This document shows positions 1 to 8,702 of a DNA stretch of 64,000 nt, in pieces. The DNA is from Qipengyuania aquimaris (GTDB lineage Bacteria > Pseudomonadota > Alphaproteobacteria > Sphingomonadales > Sphingomonadaceae): positions 2,308,381 through 2,372,380 of the forward strand of contig NZ_WTYI01000001.1 of assembly GCF_009827445.1 (NCBI RefSeq). The letters are read 5' to 3'. How positions within the stretch are numbered: position 1 is the first letter of the stretch; each line of letters begins with the position of its first letter. A program made the position numbers and the translations under genes. Under the pieces are notes generated by a model. That model did no database searches, was not told where the DNA came from, and worked only from the letters and a program-made list of their open reading frames with translations.

Positions 1-1
1 C

Positions 2-718
2 GATCCGGGGCTGATTCATGCCGAGCGCGAGCGGCTCAAGTCGCTTATCGGTAGCCAGCTTTCGGAGCAATTGCATCGGCTCTACGAGCGGGCCGAACAG
101 GTCCCGTTTTCGCTCGATGCGGAAGCAAAAGGCGCGCGCAAGCTGAAAACCATGGTGCTCGCCTATGCGGCGGCAAGCGATCCCGAAAAGGCGGCTGAAC
201 TGGCGGCCCACCAGTATGACCGGGCAGACAACATGACCGACCGGCAGGGCGCTCTCATGGTGCTCACCGGCTTGGAAGGCGTGGAGCGGACCAACAAGCT
301 GCTCGACTTCTACAACCGCTATGAGGGAAATGCCCTGGTGATCGACAAGTGGTTCGCACTGCAGGCCTCTTCGCTTCACCCGCAGGTTGTCGAACACGTG
401 AAGGCTCTTGCCGACCATCCCGATTTCACGCTGCGCAATCCGAACCGCGTGCGTTCGCTCTACATGGCATTTGCCGGAAACCCGCAAGGCTTCCATGCGG
501 CCAGCGGCGAGGGGTACAAGATGATCGGCGATCTTATTCTCGAGCTCGATCCTATCAACGCGCAAACGGCTGCGCGCTTCGTTCCGCCGCTCGGTCGGTG
601 GCGGAAGGTCGAACCGCAAAGGGCAGCGCTCATGCGCGAGCAGCTGGAGCGGATCGCAAAGGCGGAGAAGCTGTCGCGCGATACGTACGAGCAGGTTTCC
701 AGAAGCCTGGCCGACTGA
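2..718 (+). CDS. pepN: Aminopeptidase N, C-terminal part (5' end outside window)
   Basis: This is the last ~238 codons of a reading frame that is already open at the window edge. The helical C-terminal region matches the ARM-like C-terminal domain of M1-family aminopeptidase N (phrases such as DNMTDRQGAL, ALQASS, HPDFTLRNPNRVRSL, FHAASGEGY and LDPINAQTAAR are typical of that domain). The enzyme is a cytosolic zinc metallopeptidase that removes N-terminal residues from peptides. The HExxH catalytic part would lie upstream of the window and cannot be checked. The stop is followed after 10 nt by the GTG start of pgeF, so the two are probably co-transcribed. The identification rests on the C-terminal domain only. 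Confidence 0.88.
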   Translation, partial: DPGLIHAERERLKSLIGSQLSEQLHRLYERAEQVPFSLDAEAKGARKLKTMVLAYAAASDPEKAAELAAHQYDRADNMTDRQGALMVLTGLEGVERTNKLLDFYNRYEGNALVIDKWFALQASSLHPQVVEHVKALADHPDFTLRNPNRVRSLYMAFAGNPQGFHAASGEGYKMIGDLILELDPINAQTAARFVPPLGRWRKVEPQRAALMREQLERIAKAEKLSRDTYEQVSRSLAD

Positions 719-728
719 GGAAAAGCGC

Positions 729-1412
729 GTGGCGGAAGGTCAAGACCTGTTGCGATCCGACCGTATCGGGATCGCCCATGGTTTCCTCACCGGGCCCCAA
801 TCGGACAGGCGAGAGCTGGATCGGATAGGGGGCGATGCACCGACCGCTTTGCTCAAGCAGGTGCATTCTGCAGACTGCATAGTTGTGGGAAGCGATTTCG
901 ATTTCGAGAGCCGGCCCGAGGCGGATGCGATGGTGACCAAAGTGCCGCAGCTTCGCCTGGCGATCGTGACCGCCGACTGTGCACCGGTATTGCTCCACGA
1001 TGCCGACGCGGGGGTCATCGGTGCGGCCCACGCCGGCTGGCGCGGCGCGCATGGCGGCATCCTCGAGAACACCGTCGCGGCGATGGAAACACTCGGCGCC
1101 CGGCCAGATCGCATCTCCGCTGCGATCGGCCCGTGCATCGCCCGGGCCAGTTACGAGGTAGACGATGCTTTCCGGGAGAAGTTCGAAAGCGCCGCGCATC
1201 GATTTTTCGAGCCTGGTCGTGAAGGTCACTGGCAGTTTGATCTGGAGGGCTATGCGGCGTGGCGGCTGTCGCTCGCAGGGGTGGGAGAAATCGATCGCCT
1301 CTCGCTCGACACCTATGCGAACGAATCGCGGTTTTATTCCTATCGCCGGGCGACGCATCGCACAGAGCCGACCGACGGACGCCAGTTCAGCGCAATCTGC
1401 CTGACTGCATAG
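729..1412 (+). CDS. pgeF: Peptidoglycan editing factor PgeF (polyphenol oxidase / laccase-domain family, YfiH)
   Basis: A 227-residue protein of the YfiH/YlmD family, which removes wrongly incorporated L-Ser from peptidoglycan precursors; some members also show purine-nucleoside phosphorolysis activity. The family's metal site is visible as H46 in QVHSADC, C84 in TADC and H101 in HAGWRGAHGG, and the C-terminal end has the usual HRTEPTDGRQFSAI. The start is GTG at 729, ten bases after the pepN stop, and gives normal family length; no better ATG lies upstream. It is probably in an operon with pepN. Older annotations call this family multicopper polyphenol oxidase or laccase; the editing role is known from E. 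coli and is inferred here by family. Confidence 0.88.
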   Translation: MAEGQDLLRSDRIGIAHGFLTGPQSDRRELDRIGGDAPTALLKQVHSADCIVVGSDFDFESRPEADAMVTKVPQLRLAIVTADCAPVLLHDADAGVIGAAHAGWRGAHGGILENTVAAMETLGARPDRISAAIGPCIARASYEVDDAFREKFESAAHRFFEPGREGHWQFDLEGYAAWRLSLAGVGEIDRLSLDTYANESRFYSYRRATHRTEPTDGRQFSAICLTA

Positions 1413-1629
1413 TTGCACAAAGCCGAACTCGTCTGGCCAAAATGGCGGTTGGCAAGGGGGCGCAATAAGGCTAGAGGCCCGGACCAAACCGGGACACCGG
1501 GGGCTTTCGCACAGGCTTTTTCGCCTCGGGCATTGCCCGCACCGGATTTCCGGGCAACGGATCGCAATTCTTTCACGTCGTCTGCCAACCCAGGCATTCG
1601 ACCCGCAAGGCAGGCAAGGCAACGCGCTG

Positions 1630-2202
1630 ATGGCAGACACAACTGCAACCGCTTCCACTGAAACCGTAGCACAGACCGATGACGGAATCCGTCGTCGTGA
1701 CTTCCTCGACATCGCCGCAATCGGCGCTGCAGGCGTGGGCGGTGTCTTCATCGTCTACCCGCTGGTCAGCCAGATGGCTCCGTCGAAGGATGTTCTTGCA
1801 GCCAGCTCGACCGAAGTGGACGTATCAAGCATCGAGCCGGGGCAGGCCATCAAGGCAGTCTTCCGCAAGCAGCCGCTTTTCGTGAAGCGCCTGACGGACG
1901 CGGAAATCGCTGCGGCAAACGCCATTCCCACCGGGTCGCTCCGCGATCAGGAGAGCCTTGAGGACCGTACCAAGGAAGGGCACCGCGACATCCTGGTGAC
2001 CATGGGCGTCTGCACCCACCTTGGTTGTGTGCCGCTTGGCGCGGCGGAAGGCGAAGTGAAGGGTGAGTATGGCGGCTATTTTTGTCCCTGCCACGGCTCG
2101 CACTACGACACCGCTGGCCGTATCATGAAGGGTCCGGCCCCGACGAACCTCGAAGTGCCGGAGTACGAGTTCATCTCGGACACGGTAATCCAGGTCGGTT
2201 GA
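1630..2202 (+). CDS. petA: Ubiquinol-cytochrome c reductase iron-sulfur subunit (Rieske protein)
   Basis: The 190-residue Rieske subunit of the bc1 complex carries electrons from ubiquinol to cytochrome c1 on the periplasmic face. A twin-arginine type signal/anchor is visible (RRRDFL at 21-26 followed by a Gly/Ala-rich membrane helix to ~45). The [2Fe-2S] boxes are CTHLGC (128-133) and CPCHGS (152-157), giving ligands C128, H130, C152, H155 and the disulfide C133-C154. The gene heads petA-petB-petC, with gaps of 23 and 25 nt. The ~217 nt upstream (1413-1629) contain no convincing gene and should carry the operon promoter. Length and motifs are standard. Confidence 0.97.
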   Translation: MADTTATASTETVAQTDDGIRRRDFLDIAAIGAAGVGGVFIVYPLVSQMAPSKDVLAASSTEVDVSSIEPGQAIKAVFRKQPLFVKRLTDAEIAAANAIPTGSLRDQESLEDRTKEGHRDILVTMGVCTHLGCVPLGAAEGEVKGEYGGYFCPCHGSHYDTAGRIMKGPAPTNLEVPEYEFISDTVIQVG

Positions 2203-2225
2203 GCTAGAAGACGAGAGACACAGAC

Positions 2226-3518
2226 ATGAGCTTTCCCTGGGCACGCGAATATCAGCCGAGCAACGGCTTCACCCGCTTCCTCGACGAGAAGCTGCCGCTT
2301 CCGCGCCTCGTCTACAATGCAGTCGGTGCCGGTTACCCGGTCCCGCGCAACCTTTCCTATTTCTGGAATTTCGGCGTCCTCGCCGGTTTCTTCCTCGTGC
2401 TGCAGATCGTCACCGGCGTCGTGCTGGCGATGCACTACGCTGCAAACGCCCAGGTCGCTTTCGCGACGACCGAGCACATCATGCGCAACGTCAACTGGGG
2501 TTGGATGATGCGCTATGCCCACGCGAACGGGGCGAGCTTCTTCTTCATCGTCGTCTACATGCACATCTTCCGCGGCCTGTTCTATTCGAGCTACAAGGCC
2601 CCGCGCGAGATGATCTGGCTGCTCGGCGTCGTCATCTTCTTGCTCATGATGGCAACCGCCTTCATGGGTTACGTCCTTCCCTGGGGCCAGATGAGCTTCT
2701 GGGGAGCGAAGGTCATCACCGGTCTCTTCGGCGCAATCCCGCTGGTAGGTGAGCCGATCCAGGTCTGGCTGCTCGGTGGTTTCGCCCCCGACAATGCCGC
2801 TTTGAACCGTTTCTTCTCGCTGCACTTCCTATTGCCTTTCGTCATCGCCGGTGTGGTCATCCTCCACATCTGGGCGCTGCACATCCCAGGCTCCTCGAAC
2901 CCGACCGGCGTGGAAGTGAAGCAGGAAAGCGACACGGTTCCCTTCCATCCGTATTACACGGCAAAGGATGGCTTCGGCCTCGGCGTCGTGCTGCTGGCTT
3001 ACTTCGCGATGGTCTTCTTCCTGCCCAACGCGCTCGGCCACCCGGACAACTATATCGAAGCCAACCCGCTTTCGACTCCGGCGCACATCGTTCCTGAATG
3101 GTATTTCTGGCCGTTCTACGCGATCCTGCGCGCTTTCACCGTCGACTTCATCCTCCCGGCAAAGCTGTGGGGCGTGATCGCGATGTTCGCTTCGATCCTG
3201 CTGTGGTTCTTCCTGCCCTGGCTGGACAAGTCGCCGGTTCGCAGCGGCCACTACCGTCCGCTGTTCCGCAAGTTCTTCTGGTTCGGCCTGATCCCGGCGA
3301 TGATCGTCCTGTTCATCTGTGGTGGTGCTCCGGCTGAAGAGCCTTATGTGATGCTCAGCCAGATCGCCACGGCGTACTACTTCCTGCACTTCCTGGTGAT
3401 CCTCCCGATCGTCAGCAGTGTCGAAAAGCCCGAACCTTTGCCTTACTCGATCACCGAGGCGGTGCTCGGTTCGGACAAGAAGGCCGTGCTCGGCGAAAAC
3501 ACGACGCCGGCCGTCTAA
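2226..3518 (+). CDS. petB: Cytochrome b subunit of the bc1 complex
   Basis: A 430-residue membrane protein with the full cytochrome b layout of eight transmembrane helices. The b-heme histidine pairs are visible in the second and fourth helices (HYAANAQ and AHANGA / YMHIFRG near residues 80-115; FSLHFLLPF and ILHIWALH near 200-220), and the PEWY quinol-oxidation motif is at 290-293. It is the catalytic core that oxidises ubiquinol and reduces quinone across the inner membrane. It lies between the Rieske and cytochrome c1 genes. It is the normal length for an alphaproteobacterial fbcB/petB that is not fused with c1. Confidence 0.97.
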   Translation: MSFPWAREYQPSNGFTRFLDEKLPLPRLVYNAVGAGYPVPRNLSYFWNFGVLAGFFLVLQIVTGVVLAMHYAANAQVAFATTEHIMRNVNWGWMMRYAHANGASFFFIVVYMHIFRGLFYSSYKAPREMIWLLGVVIFLLMMATAFMGYVLPWGQMSFWGAKVITGLFGAIPLVGEPIQVWLLGGFAPDNAALNRFFSLHFLLPFVIAGVVILHIWALHIPGSSNPTGVEVKQESDTVPFHPYYTAKDGFGLGVVLLAYFAMVFFLPNALGHPDNYIEANPLSTPAHIVPEWYFWPFYAILRAFTVDFILPAKLWGVIAMFASILLWFFLPWLDKSPVRSGHYRPLFRKFFWFGLIPAMIVLFICGGAPAEEPYVMLSQIATAYYFLHFLVILPIVSSVEKPEPLPYSITEAVLGSDKKAVLGENTTPAV

Positions 3519-3543
3519 GCGATACGAGAAAGATCTTCAGGTC

Positions 3544-4395
3544 ATGACCAAACTTCTCAGCGTCCGCCTCGTAGCCATCCTGGTTGGCCTCGGCTTCGCA
3601 TTTGTAGCTCTCTTCGCTTTCGTAATCGGCGCCTATAACGCCGCAACGGAAGAGCCGGCGGGTCACCTGCCCTACGAAAAACCGATGGACCTCTCGTTCT
3701 CCTTCGACGGGCCATTGGGCAAGTGGGACAAGGCCCAGCTGCAGCGCGGCCTCAAGGTGTACGATGAAGTCTGTGCTGCGTGTCACAGCCTCAAGTTCGT
3801 GGCTTTCCGCAATCTGGAAGAGCTCGGCTATGACGAAGGCCAGGTAAAGGCCTACGCCGCATCGAAGCAGGTGCCAGGCATCGACCCGAACACAGGTGAA
3901 GCTGCCATGCGTCCGGGCCTGCCGACCGATTACTTCCCGTCGCCTTATCCCAACGCTGTGGCTGCGGCCGCTGCCAACAACAATGCGATCCCGCCGGATC
4001 TTTCGCTGATGACGAAGGCGCGCGGTGACGGCACAAATTATGTCGCGTCGCTACTCATGGGATATCAGGCTCCTTCGGAAGAGCTCCTTGCAGAGCATCC
4101 CGAAGCAGCTCCGGGACCGGGCCTGCACCACAACGTGTATTTCCCGAACCTCAACCTCGCGATGGCTGCGCCACTGACTACTGACGGCCAAGTCACATAC
4201 GACGACGGTACGGAAGCAACGATCGAGCAGATGTCGAAAGACGTCGCCGCTTTCCTGACCTGGACGGCCGAGCCGACCCTGGTGAAGCGCAAGCAGACCG
4301 GTTGGCCGGTGCTCATCTTCCTCCTGTTCGCGACGATCCTCGCGTACATGTCGAAACAGCAGATCTGGGCCGCAGTGAAGCCCAAGAAAGACTGA
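3544..4395 (+). CDS. petC: Cytochrome c1 subunit of the bc1 complex
   Basis: A 283-residue membrane-anchored c-type cytochrome. The ATG at 3544 is chosen because it follows petB closely and opens a hydrophobic N-terminal helix (9-30); a longer frame starting inside petB makes no sense. The heme-binding CAACH is at 77-81, a candidate Met axial ligand lies in the MAAPLTTDG stretch of the second half, and a hydrophobic anchor near residues 258-273 precedes the basic tail. It receives electrons from the Rieske protein and passes them to soluble or membrane cytochrome c. It ends the petABC operon; a strong intrinsic terminator follows 26 nt after the stop. Confidence 0.97.
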   Translation: MTKLLSVRLVAILVGLGFAFVALFAFVIGAYNAATEEPAGHLPYEKPMDLSFSFDGPLGKWDKAQLQRGLKVYDEVCAACHSLKFVAFRNLEELGYDEGQVKAYAASKQVPGIDPNTGEAAMRPGLPTDYFPSPYPNAVAAAAANNNAIPPDLSLMTKARGDGTNYVASLLMGYQAPSEELLAEHPEAAPGPGLHHNVYFPNLNLAMAAPLTTDGQVTYDDGTEATIEQMSKDVAAFLTWTAEPTLVKRKQTGWPVLIFLLFATILAYMSKQQIWAAVKPKKD

Positions 4396-4421
4396 TCGAG
4401 ATCTTCTCGCTCTTATTTGAA

Positions 4422-4456
4422 CGCCCCTGCCATCGAAGCGATGGCGGGGGCGTTTT
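4422..4456 (+). terminator. Intrinsic terminator after petABC
   Basis: A 14-bp stem (left arm 4422-4435, right arm 4439-4452, one G-T wobble) with a 3-nt AAG loop is followed directly by TTTT. It sits between the cytochrome c1 stop and apt, so apt must have its own promoter or rely on read-through. Confidence 0.9.
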
Positions 4457-4489
4457 CATATGTGTCACCCTCCAGTCAAAAGGCGCACC

Positions 4490-5026
4490 ATGTCACCTGA
4501 AGAACTGAAGTCGCTTGTCAGGACCATCCCGGACTTTCCAAAATCCGGGATCCAGTTCCGCGACATCACCACCTTGATCGGTCATGGCGAAGGCTTTCGG
4601 GCAAGTGTGGACTGGCTTTCGGCCCAAGTCTCCAAAGGACCAGCCGATGCGATCGCCGGCATGGAGGCCCGCGGCTTCATTTTCGGCGCCGCGGTCGCCG
4701 CTGCCCTCGGCAAGCCGTTCATTCCGATCCGCAAACCGGGAAAGCTGCCCATCGAGACCATCGGCGTCGACTATGCTCTGGAATATGGCAGCGACCGGCT
4801 CGAGATGGATCCGAAAGCCGTCAAAGATGGCTGCCACGTGGCAATCGTCGATGACTTGCTGGCCACTGGGGGCACAGCATGCGCGGCAACGGAGTTGCTG
4901 CGCAAGGCAGGCGCGAATGTCCAAGCGGCCAGCTTCATTATCGATTTGCCGGATCTTGGAGGCGCGCAGAAGCTGCGCAATTGCAGCGTTGAGGTGACCT
5001 CGCTCATGCAATTCGAGGGCGACTAG
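4490..5026 (+). CDS. apt: Adenine phosphoribosyltransferase
   Basis: A 178-residue type I phosphoribosyltransferase that converts adenine plus PRPP to AMP in purine salvage. Visible motifs are FPKSGIQFRDITTL near the N-terminus, the GMEARGFIFG adenine-site segment, RKPGKLP, and the PRPP loop VAIVDDLLATGGTA. The ATG at 4490 (MSPEELKSLV) gives the usual family length; frames starting 30 nt further up would put coding sequence almost against the petABC terminator. It stands alone between the terminator and the antiporter gene. Confidence 0.95.
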   Translation: MSPEELKSLVRTIPDFPKSGIQFRDITTLIGHGEGFRASVDWLSAQVSKGPADAIAGMEARGFIFGAAVAAALGKPFIPIRKPGKLPIETIGVDYALEYGSDRLEMDPKAVKDGCHVAIVDDLLATGGTACAATELLRKAGANVQAASFIIDLPDLGGAQKLRNCSVEVTSLMQFEGD

Positions 5027-5118
5027 GCAAGAATTCCGACGAATTTGGAAATAGTTCGACTTTCGGGCATTGATGCACATAGGCCTTCTGGCGAAGGTCG
5101 AGTGGCGTTGCGAGGGGC

Positions 5119-6972
5119 ATGGAACAAACATTAGTCATAGCGTTGGTGGGCATTCTGGGAATCGGCGCGCAATGGGTTGCGTGGCGGACCGGTTGGCCCG
5201 CGATCGTCCTCATGCTCGCGGCGGGTTTCCTGGCGGGGCCTGTGCTCGGCATTTTCGATCCCGAGCATGCCTTTGGCGAGTTGCTTGAACCGATGGTGGC
5301 GATCGGGGTCGCATTGATCCTTTTCGAAGGCGGCCTGAGCCTCGATTTCCGCGAACTTCGCCATACTGGCAGCGCCGTCATGCGCCTCGCTACGGTGGGC
5401 GTCGCGATCGGGTGGCTGCTGGGTGCGCTGGCGGGCATCTACATCGCGGGCCTGGCCCCCGAAGTGGCGATCCTTTTCGGTGGCATCCTGGTGGTGACAG
5501 GCCCGACAGTCGTCATTCCGTTACTCAGGCAAAGCTCGATCAAGTCGCGACCGGCCTCGATTCTGAAGTGGGAAGCCATCGTCAACGATCCGACGGGCGC
5601 GCTCTGCGCCGTGATCGCTTACGAATATTTCCGTAAAGTCGCAGAACAACCCAATGCTACGCTTTTCGAGGTAGTACCGCCGCTGATCATTGCCGCGATC
5701 ATCGCCGGCCTTATCGGCTATATCGCTGCGCTTGCGATCGCCTGGGCCTTTCCGCGCGGCGCCGTTCCTGAATATCTCAAGGTACCCGTCCTACTCACCG
5801 CCGTAGTCGGCGTATTCGTGATTTCTAATCTCATAGAGCATGAGGCTGGTCTCGTAGCCGTAACGGTCATGGGGGTAGCCCTGGCGAACATGAATGTATC
5901 GAGCCTGCGCTCTATCCATCCGTTCAAGGAGAACATCGCGGTCTTGCTGGTGTCGGGGATTTTCATCCTCCTGTCGGCATCGCTCAGTATCGAGGACATT
6001 CGCTACATCAACTGGCCCATTGCGCTGTTCCTGCTTGCGCTGCTGTTCCTCGTGCGCCCCGCGACGATCCTGATAAGCCTGCTTGGCACCAATATTCCCT
6101 GGAACGAGCGCTTGTTTCTCGCCTGGATCGCACCGCGCGGTATCGTGCTGGTCGCGATTTCTGGCCTTTTTGCGCTTCGCCTCTCGGACCTCGGCTTTAC
6201 CGACGGCAACCTGCTGATCGGATTGAGCTTCGCCGTGGTCGTCGTGACTATCGTGGCGCATGGTTTCACCGTCGACTTCGTGGCCAAGCTGCTCAAGGTG
6301 AAGGGCGCAACCCGCCCCGGCATCCTGATCGTCGGCAGCACGCCCTGGACCATCGCGCTGGCGGAGCAGGTCCAGGAGATGAAGGCTCCGGTCCTGATCG
6401 TAGATTCCAGCTGGCAACGCCTTGCGCTGGCCCGCCAAAAGGGCATTCCCTTCTATCACGGCGAAATCCTGAACGAGGCGACGGAGCATAATCTCGAATT
6501 GGCACCGTACCAGAACCTGGTCGCGGCGACGGAGAACGAGGCTTACAACGCGCTCGTCTGCAACGAATTCGCGCATGAGATCGGACGCGACGCGGTATTC
6601 CAGCTGGGCGAGGCAGCGCAATCCGACGACAAGCATTCGCTGCCGGAAAGCTTGCGCGGTCGCGCCCTGTTCGAATCCGGTTTCGGCGTTGAGGATGTTT
6701 CCGAGCGCCAGCGCCAGGGATGGGTGTTCCGCAAGACCAGGCTGTCCGATGAATTCGACTTCGAGGACGCGCAGGAGCGGCTGCCCGATGCAGCAAACAT
6801 GCTGCTGCTGATCCGCAGGGGCGGGGTCATTCGTTTCTTCACCCATGCGTCGCGGCCCGAACCGCGCGCTGGCGACACCATCTTGAGCTTCCTTCCGCCC
6901 CAGCCTCGCACGGCTGAAGAAAACGCGGCGCGCAAGAAGTCTGGACGTAAACAGGGGATAGAGCCGGCATGA
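5119..6972 (+). CDS. Cation:proton antiporter (CPA1/NhaP-like) with C-terminal TrkA-N-like domain
   Basis: A 617-residue inner-membrane protein. Residues ~1-390 form about 12 hydrophobic helices with antiporter signatures: FEGGLSL in TM3, VTGPTVVIPLLR, and EAIVNDPTGA with the Asn-Asp ion-binding pair typical of electroneutral CPA1 antiporters. Residues ~397-500 form a Rossmann-like unit (ILIVGSTPWTIALAEQ, then VLIVDSSW and an ATENEAYNALVC stretch) resembling the TrkA-N/RCK nucleotide-sensing domain. It probably exchanges Na+ or K+ for H+, with gating by a nucleotide. The ATG at 5119 follows a GAGGGGC ribosome site. Its stop overlaps the next ATG in ATGA, suggesting coupled translation with the OmpA-like lipoprotein. 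Ion specificity cannot be read from the sequence. Confidence 0.87.
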   Translation: MEQTLVIALVGILGIGAQWVAWRTGWPAIVLMLAAGFLAGPVLGIFDPEHAFGELLEPMVAIGVALILFEGGLSLDFRELRHTGSAVMRLATVGVAIGWLLGALAGIYIAGLAPEVAILFGGILVVTGPTVVIPLLRQSSIKSRPASILKWEAIVNDPTGALCAVIAYEYFRKVAEQPNATLFEVVPPLIIAAIIAGLIGYIAALAIAWAFPRGAVPEYLKVPVLLTAVVGVFVISNLIEHEAGLVAVTVMGVALANMNVSSLRSIHPFKENIAVLLVSGIFILLSASLSIEDIRYINWPIALFLLALLFLVRPATILISLLGTNIPWNERLFLAWIAPRGIVLVAISGLFALRLSDLGFTDGNLLIGLSFAVVVVTIVAHGFTVDFVAKLLKVKGATRPGILIVGSTPWTIALAEQVQEMKAPVLIVDSSWQRLALARQKGIPFYHGEILNEATEHNLELAPYQNLVAATENEAYNALVCNEFAHEIGRDAVFQLGEAAQSDDKHSLPESLRGRALFESGFGVEDVSERQRQGWVFRKTRLSDEFDFEDAQERLPDAANMLLLIRRGGVIRFFTHASRPEPRAGDTILSFLPPQPRTAEENAARKKSGRKQGIEPA

Positions 6973-7601
6973 CCCGGAATTGGAACAGCTGGGCCGCTGC
7001 GGCCCTCCTGACATGTGCAGCAGCCGGTCTGTCGGCTTGCGGCCGCGAGGAGGCACCTGAACCGGCACCTACGGAGAGCGATGGTCCGCGTTCGATCTTC
7101 GAGAAAGACGGTGAGGGTACTGCTGGAGGTCCCGCTGCTGACGCGCTTCCGCCGCTCGAAACGACGTTGGGTTTTCCTGATGGGACCAGCGATCTGACCG
7201 AGGCTGCGCGCGCAGAGCTCGCTACGATCCTGAAGTCGCCCCAGATGGGCGAAGGTGGCCGCATTCTCCTTGGCGGACATTCCGATACCGACGGAAGCGA
7301 CGAGGCGAACGAGACTGCGTCGCAAGAACGCGCCGAGGCCGTGCGCGACTTCCTCGTCGAAAACGGCGTCGCGGAAGAACGCATCGAAATCATTGCATTC
7401 GGCGAACAGAACCCGGTCGAACCCAATGCCCTACCTGACGGCTCGCCCAATGAAGAGGGTCGCGCAGCGAATCGCCGTGTGGAAGTGAAGATCGAAACCA
7501 AGGCTATCGACGCCGAAGAGACCCGTGCGCCGACCCTGATCGAGACGATCACGCAGAGCGATGAGGCGGGCGGCGAAGAAAGCAGCACGAACGGCGAATG
7601 A
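6969..7601 (+). CDS. OmpA-family lipoprotein
   Basis: A 210-residue protein with a lipoprotein signal peptide (lipobox LSAC, acylated Cys at 24), an acidic low-complexity linker (25-65), and an OmpA C-terminal peptidoglycan-binding domain (about 66-175). The domain is recognised by GGHSDTDGSDEANETAS, RAEAVRDFLVENGV and RAANRRVEV. It probably tethers the outer membrane to peptidoglycan. The C-terminal ~35 residues beyond the domain are acidic and look disordered. Translation start overlaps the antiporter stop by 4 nt, an unusual pairing whose function is not known to me. Confidence 0.85.
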   Translation: MTRNWNSWAAAALLTCAAAGLSACGREEAPEPAPTESDGPRSIFEKDGEGTAGGPAADALPPLETTLGFPDGTSDLTEAARAELATILKSPQMGEGGRILLGGHSDTDGSDEANETASQERAEAVRDFLVENGVAEERIEIIAFGEQNPVEPNALPDGSPNEEGRAANRRVEVKIETKAIDAEETRAPTLIETITQSDEAGGEESSTNGE

Positions 7602-7658
7602 CCTGTTGACGCGGGGCCACTCCCGGTGGCATCTGCGCTCCCGCCCAAGCAGGTGTGG

Positions 7659-7732
7659 GCGGGTATAGCATAGTGGTAATGCTCCAGCCTTCCAAGCTGG
7701 CTAGAGGGGTTCGATTCCCCTTACCCGCTCCA
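7659..7732 (+). tRNA. tRNA-Gly (anticodon TCC)
   Basis: A 74-nt cloverleaf with a 7-bp acceptor stem (7659-7665 with 7722-7728), discriminator T at 7729 and CCA encoded at 7730-7732. The anticodon stem CCAGC/GCTGG encloses loop CTTCCAA, so the anticodon is TCC at 7691-7693. The T arm contains GGTTCGATTCC. It is not followed by an integrase or a direct-repeat att site that I can see. Confidence 0.95.
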
Positions 7733-7761
7733 ACCTCCGCTCTCGCCAGCGTCTGTAGGGT

Positions 7762-8613
7762 CTATTCCACCGCCATATTGTCGATCAGCCGCGTGCCGCC
7801 GATACGTGCCGCCACGAAGAGGCGTGCATTGCCATTGTCCTTCGGCAAAGGCTCCAGGCTGTCTGCATCGCGCAATTCAGCGTAATCGACACTGTCGAAC
7901 CCGCTGACATCCAGCACTTCGCGAAGATTGCCGAGCGGTCGGTCGGCTTGTCCGCCTTTCGACAGGACAGCAATTGCATCGCGCATGGCGCGGGGGAGGG
8001 CACCTGCCTGTTCGCGCTGCTCGCTGGAAAGATATGCGTTTCGGCTGCTCATCGCGAGCCCGTCATCTTCACGCACGATCGGCACGCCCTTGATCGCATC
8101 GACATGGGGCTGGGTCAGGTCGAGGTCGCGCGCCATCCGGCGGATGACGGCAAGTTGCTGCCAGTCCTTCTCGCCGAAAAAGGCGATGTCCGGCCTGACC
8201 TGATTGAACAATTTGCAGACAACCGTGGCGACGCCGTCGAAGTGGCCGGGCCGGTCGCCGCCGCACAGCCCTTCGCTGATGCCCGCAACCGAAATGTTGG
8301 TCGAATAGCCCGGCGGGTAGACTTCCTGCGGCTGCGGCGCCCACACCAGCGCCACGCCTTCTTTCTCGAGCAGTTCGGAATCGTGCGCAAGCTGGCGGGG
8401 ATATGCGTCGAGGTCCTCGCCCTCTCCAAATTGGCGCGGATTGACGAAGATCGAGGCGACGACGTGATCCGCGGCGCGCCTGGCTTCGCGCATCAGGGTC
8501 AGATGTCCCTCGTGCAGGGCGCCCATCGTCGGCACCAGAGCAATGCTTGCGCCATCGCTTCGCAGCGCGTCGACCGCCTTCCTCAACACTTCCAGTTCAC
8601 GGGCCGTTTGCAC
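7762..8613 (-). CDS. panC: Pantoate--beta-alanine ligase
   Basis: A 283-residue cytosolic ligase that makes pantothenate from pantoate, beta-alanine and ATP, the last step before the CoA pathway proper. Diagnostic motifs are LVPTMGALHEGH (26-37), IFVNPRQFG, FFGEKDWQQLAVI, and MSSRNAYLS, the KMSKS-like loop. I take the GTG at 8611-8613 as start because it is preceded by an AAGGGG ribosome site and puts PTMG at residues 28-31, as in E. coli PanC; an ATG 27 nt further up is possible. It is transcribed divergently from mipZ across a ~90-nt gap. Confidence 0.93.
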   Translation of the reverse strand: MQTARELEVLRKAVDALRSDGASIALVPTMGALHEGHLTLMREARRAADHVVASIFVNPRQFGEGEDLDAYPRQLAHDSELLEKEGVALVWAPQPQEVYPPGYSTNISVAGISEGLCGGDRPGHFDGVATVVCKLFNQVRPDIAFFGEKDWQQLAVIRRMARDLDLTQPHVDAIKGVPIVREDDGLAMSSRNAYLSSEQREQAGALPRAMRDAIAVLSKGGQADRPLGNLREVLDVSGFDSVDYAELRDADSLEPLPKDNGNARLFVAARIGGTRLIDNMAVE

Positions 8614-8702
8614 CAGTCTATCCCCTTGGATAAGGATCATTTCAGACGCCCTAGCGCCGAGCGCGGGCTTGCAGCAACAATTTGCGAGTATCTTTACTTA
8701 CC

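Noticed and set aside
7659..7732. tRNA-Gly as an integration site of a mobile island
   Set aside because: No integrase, no repeat of the tRNA 3' end and normal household genes on both sides.
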